In this document: piece after piece, positions 4,791 through 11,579 of the stretch
Position numbering within the stretch: position 1 is the stretch's first letter
Layout: every line of letters starts with the position of its first letter
NCBI GenBank assembly: GCA_021791345.1
Contig: JAJYWT010000008.1
Location: forward strand, 1 to 28,210
DNA from: a bacterium
Lineage (GTDB): Bacteria; Chloroflexota; Dormibacteria; UBA8260; Bog-877
DNA: 28,210 nt
Direction: 5' to 3'
Made by a program: the position numbers and the translations under genes
The notes under the pieces: generated by a model
The model's input: only the letters and a program-made list of their open reading frames with translations
What the model was told of the DNA's origin: nothing
The model's database searches: none

Positions 4791-6809
4791 TCAGGACGCC
4801 GCCTCCCTCTGGTGCATCGCCGCCCGGTGGGCCTCGATGATCGGCTGGGCGACCGGCGCCGGCACCTCCTCGTAGTGGCTGAACTGCATGGTGTAGCTGC
4901 CTCGGCCCTGGGTCATCGCCCTAAGCTCGATCGGGAAGTGGTACATCTCCGCCAGAGGGACCTGGGCCGACACCCGCTCGAAGCCCTCCTGGGCTGGCAC
5001 CATGCCCCCGATCCGCCCGCGTTTGGAGTTGAGGTGCCCGATGACGTCGCCCATCTGCGCCTCCGGCACGGTGACCTCCACATCCATCACCGGCTCCAGC
5101 AGGTAGGGGCCGGCCTTCTCGACCGCCTCCCGCATCGCCATCGCCCCGGCGAGCTGGAAGGCGATGTCCTTGCCGTCCACCGGGTGGGTGGACCCGTCCA
5201 CCAGCCTCACCTTCACGTCCACCAGCGGAAAGCCCGCCAGCACCCCCTGCTCAAGCGTCTGCCGCACCCCCTTCTCGACCGAGGGCCGGAACTGCTGGGG
5301 GATCGCCCCGCCGAAGATCTTGTCCTCGAAGACGAATCCCTCCCCTCGGGGCAGTGGCTCCAACTCGATGGTGCAGTCTCCGAACAGGCCGGCCCCCCCT
5401 GACTGCTTCTTGTAGCGGTGCTGCTGACGGGCGGTGCCCCTGACAGACTCCTGGTAGGGCACCTGGGGGGTGGCCAGCACCGCCTCCACCTGGTATTTCC
5501 GGCGGAGCTTCTCCAGGGTGACCTCCAGATGGACGTCTCCGAGCCCGTGCAGCAACGTCTCCTTGGTGACCGGCTCCAGCTCCACCCTCAGGGTCGGGTC
5601 CTCTTCCAATAGATGGCTGAGGCCGGCGTGAATCTTCTCCTCGTCGCCCTTGCTCTTGGGGCGGATCGCCATGGTGTAGGACGGCGCCGGGAACTCCAGC
5701 GGAGGCTCCGGCGAACAGCCCTTGGGACCGAGCGTGTCGCCGGTCGCGGTGTGCAGCAGCTTGGTGGCGCACCCGATGTCTCCCGCCACCAGCTCCGCCA
5801 CCGGCTCCTGGGTCTTCCCCTTGGGCCTAAGCGGGCGGGGGATCCTCTCCTCGTGGCCGTTGCCGGCGTTGTGGAGGTGGAGGTCGCCCCGCACCGTCCC
5901 CGCCATCACCCGGAAGTAGGAGACCTTGCCGAAGGGGTCCGCCACCGTCTTGAAGACCCGAAGCCGGGCCGGCTCAGAGTCCGGCTCCGCGGCACCGTGG
6001 GGCAGGCAGGAGCAGAGCGCCTCCAGCACCCGCCGGGCGCCCAGCGCGCGCGCCGGGGCAGCCAGCAGAACCGGGGCGATGCGGGCCTCGGCGGTCGCCT
6101 TGAGCAGTGCTGCCTGCAGCTCCTCGGCACTCGGCTGCTCGCCCTCGAGGTAGCGCTCCAGGAGCGCGTCGTCGGACTCGCAGACCGCCTCCACCAGCTC
6201 CTGGCGGGCGGCCTCCACCTCCGAAGCCATCGCTCCTGGCGGATCCTCCTCGCGGTGCTGCCCGTGCTCGTCGAAGACCAGGGCGCGCTGGGACAGGAGG
6301 TCGACCGCTCCCCGGAACTCGTGCTCCTGCCCCATCGGCAGCTGCAGGGCGATCGGCCGTGGGCTGAGGCGCTGCCTCAGCGTGTCCATGGTCCCGCGGA
6401 AGTCAGCATGCTCCTTGTCCAACTTGGTGAGGACGACAATCCGCGGCAGCTGCCGGGCGGCCAGGGCCCTCCAGGCCGACTCCGTGCCCACCGCGAGCTG
6501 GCCCGGGGAGGTGGCGCTGACGACGACCACGGCCGCGTCCGCCACCGCCAGGGCGGCCACCACCTCGCCCTGGAAGTCCTGGAAACCAGGGCAGTCGAGG
6601 AGCGTCAGGGAACGCTGCTCGAAGTCCAGGGTGGCGAGACCGAGCTGGATTGAGATGTGCCGGTGCTGCTCCTCCGGCTCGTAGTCCAGCGCCGCGGTGC
6701 CCTGGTCGGTCGACCCCAGCCGCGGCACAGCTCCGGCGGCGAAAAGCAGCGCCTCTGCAAGAGTGGTCTTGCCGTCGTGACTGTGGCCCAGGATGGCTAC
6801 GTTCAGCAT
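4791..6809 (-). CDS. Elongation factor G-like GTPase (EF-G paralogue, G3 histidine replaced)
   Basis: This 672-residue protein has EF-G domain order. The GTPase has its P-loop GHSHDGKTT at residues 8-16, a switch I region around HRHISIQ (50-56), G3 as DCPGF (72-76) and G4 as TKLD (128-131). Domain II and the C-terminal EF-G domains III-V follow, including the VPYQESVRGTA and DVKVRLVDGSTHPVDGKD blocks. In translocating EF-G the G3 motif is DTPGH, whose His positions the catalytic water; here it is Phe. This resembles the EF-G-like group of actinobacteria (mycobacterial FusA2 has Tyr there). Its role is uncertain: a ribosome-associated stress or recycling factor is possible. ATG at 6809 begins exactly at the GTPase domain, with GAGG upstream; longer forms would run into the divergent folP gene. 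Confidence 0.9.
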   Translation of the reverse strand: MLNVAILGHSHDGKTTLAEALLFAAGAVPRLGSTDQGTAALDYEPEEQHRHISIQLGLATLDFEQRSLTLLDCPGFQDFQGEVVAALAVADAAVVVVSATSPGQLAVGTESAWRALAARQLPRIVVLTKLDKEHADFRGTMDTLRQRLSPRPIALQLPMGQEHEFRGAVDLLSQRALVFDEHGQHREEDPPGAMASEVEAARQELVEAVCESDDALLERYLEGEQPSAEELQAALLKATAEARIAPVLLAAPARALGARRVLEALCSCLPHGAAEPDSEPARLRVFKTVADPFGKVSYFRVMAGTVRGDLHLHNAGNGHEERIPRPLRPKGKTQEPVAELVAGDIGCATKLLHTATGDTLGPKGCSPEPPLEFPAPSYTMAIRPKSKGDEEKIHAGLSHLLEEDPTLRVELEPVTKETLLHGLGDVHLEVTLEKLRRKYQVEAVLATPQVPYQESVRGTARQQHRYKKQSGGAGLFGDCTIELEPLPRGEGFVFEDKIFGGAIPQQFRPSVEKGVRQTLEQGVLAGFPLVDVKVRLVDGSTHPVDGKDIAFQLAGAMAMREAVEKAGPYLLEPVMDVEVTVPEAQMGDVIGHLNSKRGRIGGMVPAQEGFERVSAQVPLAEMYHFPIELRAMTQGRGSYTMQFSHYEEVPAPVAQPIIEAHRAAMHQREAAS

Positions 6810-6817
6810 GGGCCTAA

Positions 6818-6837
6818 CCTCGCTCAGCCATGCGAGG
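6818..6837. repeat. Inverted repeat in the EF-G-like/folP divergent intergenic region
   Basis: CCTCGC at 6818-6823 and GCGAGG at 6832-6837 are exact inverted arms around an 8-nt loop. The element sits 9 bp upstream of the EF-G-like start and 54 bp before folP. It could be an operator or a 5'-leader hairpin; no regulator is linked. A TATGCT at 6845-6850 is a weak -10 candidate for folP. Confidence 0.25.
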
Positions 6838-6891
6838 GAGATTCTATGCTCCGAGGTGCACCCCGGGCAGGGCGTGCGGCACACTTCCCCG

Positions 6892-7995
6892 ATGAGTGCG
6901 GAGCCCCCGTCCCGGTATCCCCTGCGCCTACTGGCGCGGGGGGACGGCGACGACGGCCCCTGGGCCGAGATCCGGATGCCCCTCGGACCGACTGTTGAGC
7001 CAGAGGCGGCCGCGCTGAACCTCCGATGGCGCAGGGGTCCCGACGGGGTCAGCATCCGGGGGCCGCTGACCGCCCTTGGCGCCCTGGGATCGCGGCTGTC
7101 CGCCGAGACGGGCGGCCGGGAGCTGGTGGCGGCCGCGGCAGCGCTCAGGCGGCCACCATCCCCGCTTCACCTCGGCCCTACGGTGTGGAAGTTCGGGGCC
7201 ACCACCCGGATCCTCGGCATCGTCAACACCACCCCCGACTCGTTCAGCGGCGACGGCGTGGATGGCTCCGCGGAGCGGGCCTTCGAGCGGGCCGCGGCGA
7301 TGGTGGAGGCGGGAGCCGACGCAATCGACGTGGGCGGTGAGAGCAGCCGGCCCGGGCACACCCCGGTCCCGGCCGACCTGGAGATGGCCCGGGTCGTGCC
7401 CGCCATCGAACGGATCGCCAGGGCGCTGCCGGTGCCGGTGTTCGTCGACACCTGGAAGGCCTCGGTGGCCGAGGCCGCCCTGCGGGCCGGGGCGGCCGGG
7501 GTCAATGACATCTGGGGGCTCCGCCGGGATCCCGAGATGGCGGGGGTGGTGGCGCGCCACCGGGCCGCCCTGATCCTCATGCACAATCGGGAGCGCCCCA
7601 CCTACCAGGATCCGGTGGGAGAGGTGCTGCAGGAGCTGGCCCAGGGGGTGGAGCTCGCCCGCACCGCCGGCATCCCCCACGCCTCCCTCATCCTCGACCC
7701 GGGCTTCGGCTTCGGCAAGACGCCCAGCCAGAGTGTCCTGCTGCTCGCCGAGCTCGACCAGCTGACCCTGCTGGGCCAGCCCGTCCTGATCGGGACCTCG
7801 CGCAAGTCGATGGTCGGATATCTCTTGGGCAACCGGGAGGTCTCGGGGCGGCTCCACGGCACCACCGCGACCCTGGCCTGGGCGGCGGGCCACGGGGCTC
7901 ATCTGGTTCGGGTCCACGACGTGGCGGAGGCGCACGACACCCTGGCGGTGGTGGACCGGCTGCGGGCAAAGGCGGCTCACCGGCCTCATGAGTGA
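6892..7995 (+). CDS. folP: Dihydropteroate synthase with an N-terminal extension
   Basis: A 367-residue protein. The catalytic TIM barrel occupies about residues 100-365. It shows the pterin-binding signature ILGIVNTTPDSFSGDG (107-122), the second signature GADAIDVGGESSRPG (141-155), the FVDTWK and GVNDIWG strands, LDPGFGFGKT with its pterin-contacting Lys, and IGTSRKSM near the C-terminus. It condenses p-aminobenzoate with dihydropterin pyrophosphate to dihydropteroate. Residues 1-100 are not part of the standard barrel (the enzyme is usually 270-290 residues) and I do not recognise them. ATG at 6892 is chosen; GTG at 6874 is an in-frame alternative, and neither has a strong ribosome-binding site. 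folK overlaps its 3' end by 8 bp, making a two-gene folate operon. Confidence 0.95.
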   Translation: MSAEPPSRYPLRLLARGDGDDGPWAEIRMPLGPTVEPEAAALNLRWRRGPDGVSIRGPLTALGALGSRLSAETGGRELVAAAAALRRPPSPLHLGPTVWKFGATTRILGIVNTTPDSFSGDGVDGSAERAFERAAAMVEAGADAIDVGGESSRPGHTPVPADLEMARVVPAIERIARALPVPVFVDTWKASVAEAALRAGAAGVNDIWGLRRDPEMAGVVARHRAALILMHNRERPTYQDPVGEVLQELAQGVELARTAGIPHASLILDPGFGFGKTPSQSVLLLAELDQLTLLGQPVLIGTSRKSMVGYLLGNREVSGRLHGTTATLAWAAGHGAHLVRVHDVAEAHDTLAVVDRLRAKAAHRPHE

Positions 7996-8533
7996 GCGCG
8001 GCAGCCTGGCGGTCCTCGGCCTCGGGAGCAACCTTCCGGAGCGGGAGCGCTGGCTCGACCTGGCGATCCAGGTGATCCGAGCCAGCCCTTCGACCTTGGT
8101 GGCGGCCACCCCCCGCTGGAACACCATCCCGCGCGGGGCTCCTCCTCAGCCTGACTACCTCAACCAGCTGGTGCTGGTCGAGGGCCGCCGGGACGGACCG
8201 GGCTGGCTGGAGCTGGCCCAGCAGGCGGAGCGGGCGGCCGGACGCCGGCGGCGGGTCGACAAGGGTCCGCGCACCCTCGACGTGGACGTGGTCCTGGTGG
8301 AGGACGTGTCATCCTCGGTTCCGTGGCTCCGGCTGCCCCACCCCGCGCTCCTGGAGCGCCCCCACCTGCTGGCCGGAGCCGCGGCATTGGTTCCCCGATG
8401 GAAACTGCCCGGGGAGACCCTACCCCTCGGGGAGCTGGCCCGCCGGCGGCTCACGGGCAGCTGGCGCCGGCCGGTGCCGGTCAGAGGGGAAGCCGGTCCG
8501 CCAGGGAGGGGGTGGCCTTCAGGGTCGCCTTGA
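7988..8533 (+). CDS. folK: 6-hydroxymethyl-7,8-dihydropterin pyrophosphokinase
   Basis: This 181-residue protein has HPPK motifs in order: GLGSNL at 11-16, TPRWNTIP and PDYLNQLVLV at about 41-64, RVDKGPRTLDVDVVL around 89-103 (D98 and D100 bind the two Mg2+ ions), and LPHPALLERPHLL near 116-128. It transfers pyrophosphate from ATP to 6-hydroxymethyl-dihydropterin, giving the substrate of the preceding folP enzyme. The ATG overlaps the folP stop by 8 bp, so the two are translationally coupled. The last 25-30 residues, rich in Gly/Pro/Arg, lie beyond the usual fold and overlap the 3' end of the convergent gene by 53 bp. Confidence 0.95.
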   Translation: MSERGSLAVLGLGSNLPERERWLDLAIQVIRASPSTLVAATPRWNTIPRGAPPQPDYLNQLVLVEGRRDGPGWLELAQQAERAAGRRRRVDKGPRTLDVDVVLVEDVSSSVPWLRLPHPALLERPHLLAGAAALVPRWKLPGETLPLGELARRRLTGSWRRPVPVRGEAGPPGRGWPSGSP

Positions 8534-9104
8534 TGGTGTCGCAGATGGGCGCCAGCTCCGGGGGCTCGGCCAGGTCGAGCATCCACACCTGCTCGGCGGC
8601 AAAGCGGTCGACCCAGGCGGTGCCGTCTTTCACGGTCAGCCCGACCCGCACCACCCGGTTCTCCTGCGGGGGAAGCGCGCGCGCCAGCAGGCCCTCGACG
8701 GTCTCGATCCAGGCCTGGACCTCCCCCAGTTCGCGCAGCGGGTAGCCGCCATCGCCCAGGTCGAACTCCCCCACCAGCTCGACCGCCGGATGGGCCCGCT
8801 GATGAGAGCACTCCTCGTCGTCCTCGTGGTACAGCTCGCACTCACTGCCCGGCCCGTAGCTCCCCAGGTAGGTGAGGAGCGCGTCCCAGTGGAAGTGCAG
8901 GCTGGCCAGGTACCGGTGGGGAGGCTCGCTGGCGGCCAGCCGCACCGAGCACTGAAAGGTCCGCTCCCCGGTGCTGGGCTCCAGCTCGTGGCCCACGTCC
9001 TGGACCACCAGCCCGGCCCGCTCCAGCCCATCGAGCAGATCCGCGGCCAGCTCCTCATAGGTTGGGAAGTAGCTGTCCTCCTCATCCCGGACGTCTCTTC
9101 TCAC
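8481..9104 (-). CDS. Unrecognised acidic cytosolic protein, coupled to a FemAB-like gene
   Basis: A 207-residue protein of no family I recognise. It has no signal peptide or membrane segment and is acidic. Features are an N-terminal helix (YFPTYEELAADLLDGLERAG), a central HFHWDALLTYLGSYGPG segment, a His/Cys/acid-rich stretch (CELYHEDDEECSHQRAH), and a C-terminal part with tryptophans (AWVDRFAAEQVWMLDLAEPP). The Cys/His content could bind metal, but no standard site is spelled out. GTG at 9104 is well supported: AGGAGG lies 5 nt upstream, and the GTG overlaps the FemAB-like stop as GTGA. Its job may therefore relate to the aminoacyltransferase. Its 3' end overlaps folK by 53 bp, tail to tail. 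Confidence 0.75.
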   Translation of the reverse strand: MRRDVRDEEDSYFPTYEELAADLLDGLERAGLVVQDVGHELEPSTGERTFQCSVRLAASEPPHRYLASLHFHWDALLTYLGSYGPGSECELYHEDDEECSHQRAHPAVELVGEFDLGDGGYPLRELGEVQAWIETVEGLLARALPPQENRVVRVGLTVKDGTAWVDRFAAEQVWMLDLAEPPELAPICDTIKATLKATPSLADRLPL

Positions 9105-10114
9105 CGCGGCCTCCTGAGCTTGCTGCGGACCCCGTCCGCCATGATCATGATGCGTCCCCCGAGGGGGCGCAGCGACTGCTGCCAACAGCCCGCGTAATCA
9201 ACTCGGTTGCCCCCGAATCCGAGCTTGAACTGGGCCAGCCCATGCCAGGGGTGGTCGGGGCGGTCATCCTCGGGGATCCCCCACAGGTCGTAGCTGCGGC
9301 AGCCGGCTTGGCGTGCGAGCATCATCGCGCGCCAGTGCAGCAGGTGGTTGGGCATGAACTGCCGGTGCCGCTCGGTCCCACCTCCATAGAGGTAAATGAC
9401 CTGATCCGAAAAGCGCGCCAGCAGCACCGCCGCCACCACCTCGTCGCCCACCCTTGCGCCGAGCGCCAGGGCCTGGTCTCCCAGGGCCTCCAGGACCGTG
9501 CCCAGGTGCCGCTCCGAGGGCAGGTGGATCCCCTGCCTCCGCTCGGTGGCGCGCACGCACGAGTTGAGCTCGGCCAGGGTCACCGGACCCACGTCGACCC
9601 CCCGCCGCTCTGCCAGGCGCACGTTGTATCGGGTCTTGGAGTGGAAGCCGGCGAGGATCTGCTCCGGCTCGGGCCGGAGGTCGACCACCGAGGTCGCCAG
9701 CGGTTGCCGCGCGCGGCAGCGGGTGAACTCGCGCAGCGGGTGGTCCGCCCCGACCGCCCGCTGCTCCCAAGGAACCTCCATCTCCACCACCAGGGCGCCC
9801 AGGGACGTCCCCAGGGCCTGCAGGGCGTTCACCACCTTGGAGAAGGAGTCCTGGTCGCCCGCGGCACAGGCGGGTCCACGGGGGACGTAGACCCTGAGCG
9901 GCCCGCCCGGCCACACCCGCGCGAAGAGCGCGAGCACGGGGAGCGTGCCCTTCGCGGTCGCAACCTCGAGCCGCCTCAGCCCCCACCCCGACCGCTCCTG
10001 CACCGATCCCCACGCGTAGGACTGCAGCAGGCTCGCGGCCGGCCAGGCACGCAGCCTCCGGTCCCACTCCGCCGCCTGGTCCACGGTCTCCTGTGCCCCG
10101 ATCAACCGCGCCAT
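9101..10114 (-). CDS. FemAB-family (peptidoglycan bridge-type) aminoacyltransferase
   Basis: A 337-residue protein with two tandem GNAT-like halves. The N-terminal half has LLQSYAWGSVQERSGWGLRRLEVA and RVYVPRGPACA. The C-terminal half has SKTRYNVRLAERRGVDV, then YLYGGGTERHRQFMPNHLLHW, and the family hallmark YDLWGIPEDDRPDHPWHGLAQFKLGFGG. FemX/FemAB proteins add amino acids from aminoacyl-tRNA to the peptidoglycan stem peptide at the inner membrane face; the residue added here cannot be read from sequence. There is no coiled-coil tRNA-synthetase-like insert, as expected for the short FemX group. ATG at 10114 starts at the fold; the ribosome-binding site is weak. It is the first gene of a two-gene operon with the unrecognised protein. 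Confidence 0.9.
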   Translation of the reverse strand: MARLIGAQETVDQAAEWDRRLRAWPAASLLQSYAWGSVQERSGWGLRRLEVATAKGTLPVLALFARVWPGGPLRVYVPRGPACAAGDQDSFSKVVNALQALGTSLGALVVEMEVPWEQRAVGADHPLREFTRCRARQPLATSVVDLRPEPEQILAGFHSKTRYNVRLAERRGVDVGPVTLAELNSCVRATERRQGIHLPSERHLGTVLEALGDQALALGARVGDEVVAAVLLARFSDQVIYLYGGGTERHRQFMPNHLLHWRAMMLARQAGCRSYDLWGIPEDDRPDHPWHGLAQFKLGFGGNRVDYAGCWQQSLRPLGGRIMIMADGVRSKLRRPR

Positions 10115-10168
10115 TCTGGCAGACTGGCCCCTCCGGCTCGCGATCGGGCCGGGACTAACCCGATCACC

Positions 10169-10179
10169 TATGCTAGTAT
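10169..10179. promoter_or_regulatory. Candidate divergent -10 region between the FemAB-like and DUF4388 genes
   Basis: TATGCTAGTAT holds two overlapping -10-like hexamers on the + strand (TATGCT and TAGTAT) and related ones on the other strand. It is the only AT-rich spot in a 131-bp GC-rich gap. A hairpin follows on the DUF4388 side (CCGACC at 10184-10189, GGTCGG at 10200-10205). No -35 can be assigned. Confidence 0.35.
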
Positions 10180-10245
10180 CTCGCCGACCAACCGGGGAGG
10201 GTCGGTCCGGGGCCAATTTCGGGCCGAGAGGAGTGACTTCGCACC

Positions 10246-11517
10246 TTGCAGAACCAGGGCATCATCGGGCCGTCGACGGTGGCTGAATTGCTTCAGAGCA
10301 TGCAGCATGACCGGGCCACCGGGACACTCTCCCTGGAGAGCGACGGCCGCGAGTGCGCCCTCCATTTCCTGTTCGGCCACCTGTTCCACGCCGTCTCCGA
10401 CCAAGAGCAGGGCGAGGACGCGGTGATGACCGCCCTCGACTGGTCCCGTGGCGAGTACGCATTCAACCCCAGGGCGAAGCTCCCCCCCGAGGAGACCATC
10501 AACAGCTCGACGGAGGAGCTGGTCTCCAGGTGGCGGGCGGGCGCGGCGGCTTCGGACCGCGTGTCCACCACCCCGGCTTTGGCCGTGGAGCAGCCGGCCT
10601 ACGCGACGGCCCCGGCAGTCGGGAGCGGTGAGGCGGCCGCGGTCTGGCCACACGGTGATGGCACTGAGGAGGTCGGGGGGGAGGACATTACCGACATCGC
10701 ACCCTTCCAGAGCCCGCCGCCGCAGGTCGCACCGGCGGCTCCTGTCGCGGGCGCGGTCCCCCCGAACCTGACCGGCGGCTCCGTGAGACCCGTCACCACG
10801 GCGGGTGCCTCGGCCTCCGCGCCCCCGCGGCCGGCACCTCGGACCGCGCCCGCACCGCCCAAGCCGGTCGCCGGCGCCACCCGCAGCCAGCTGGCGCTGA
10901 TGGTTCCGATGCCCGGCGGCTCCAGCCTGCACTCCGGCCTCAAGGCCTCCTTCCTCAACTTTCCCATGCTCCTCAAGACTCTGAGCCAGGACGGGTTCTC
11001 GGGGTTTGTCAGCGTCCACGGGGAGGGCGACGACCGCAGCCAGGGCCACATCCTCTTCCGAGAAGGGACGGTGATCCAGGCCCAGCAGCGGGCCGAGGGC
11101 AACTACCGCAGGGGCAAGGCCGCGCTGCAGGAGCTGACTCGCCAGGTTGCCCTGGGCCGCGGGCTCATCGACGCCGTCGAACTCCCCGCCGAGCTGGCGA
11201 CCTCCGTCGCCAGCCTGATCGTGGCGACCACCGCCTTCGTCAACCTGCCCGCCCGCATCGTCGACTTCGAGGCGCTGCTCGAATACATCGGTGACCAGCG
11301 CGTGAGCGGCGGAGTGCTGGTGAGCCAGGGAGACCAGGTGGCGGTGGCGCTGCTCACCGACGGCAGCGTCAGGGGCAGCTACGGCAGCACCGCCCCCGAG
11401 CTGACCGAGGGTCCCCAGATCGCGGCCACCGCCTGCGCGGACCGGGAGGCTCGGATCGACGTGGTGGCCGCGCCGGCGCCCCCCCTGCCCGCGCTGGATC
11501 TGTCGGAGCTCGGCTGA
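10246..11517 (+). CDS. Protein with two DUF4388 (PATAN)-like modules
   Basis: This 423-residue protein begins with a DUF4388 module at about residues 5-90 (TVAELLQSMQHDRATGTLSLESDGRE and LHFLFGHLFHAVSDQEQGED). An Ala/Pro-rich linker follows at about 100-225. A second similar module lies at about 225-330 (LKTLSQDGFSGFVSVHGEGD, then HILFREGTVIQAQQRAEG). The C-terminal 90 residues are less clear. PATAN domains are found in response regulators and gliding or GTPase-linked signalling proteins and are thought to mediate protein contacts. There is no signal peptide. TTG at 10246 is the only start after an in-frame stop at 10234. GAGAGGAG is about 13 nt upstream, rather far, so initiation may be weak. 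Function is unknown. Confidence 0.8.
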   Translation: MQNQGIIGPSTVAELLQSMQHDRATGTLSLESDGRECALHFLFGHLFHAVSDQEQGEDAVMTALDWSRGEYAFNPRAKLPPEETINSSTEELVSRWRAGAAASDRVSTTPALAVEQPAYATAPAVGSGEAAAVWPHGDGTEEVGGEDITDIAPFQSPPPQVAPAAPVAGAVPPNLTGGSVRPVTTAGASASAPPRPAPRTAPAPPKPVAGATRSQLALMVPMPGGSSLHSGLKASFLNFPMLLKTLSQDGFSGFVSVHGEGDDRSQGHILFREGTVIQAQQRAEGNYRRGKAALQELTRQVALGRGLIDAVELPAELATSVASLIVATTAFVNLPARIVDFEALLEYIGDQRVSGGVLVSQGDQVAVALLTDGSVRGSYGSTAPELTEGPQIAATACADREARIDVVAAPAPPLPALDLSELG

Positions 11518-11536
11518 GGGCTTCGCCGGAGGGAGG

Positions 11537-11561
11537 GGCTCCCAACCCGCGCCGGGGAGCC
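11537..11561. repeat. 7-bp hairpin after the DUF4388 gene
   Basis: GGCTCCC (11537-11543) and GGGAGCC (11555-11561) form a perfect 7-bp stem with an 11-nt loop, between the DUF4388 stop and the lipoprotein start. There is no U-tract, so termination is uncertain. It also leaves little room for a ribosome-binding site before the ATG at 11580. Confidence 0.3.
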
Positions 11562-11579
11562 AGCGCTGGCGGCCCGCCG

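Noticed and set aside
6810..7055. 82-residue N-terminal extension of the EF-G-like protein
   Set aside because: The extension overlaps the start of folP on the other strand and precedes a normal GTPase N-terminus at ATG 6809 with a usable ribosome-binding site.
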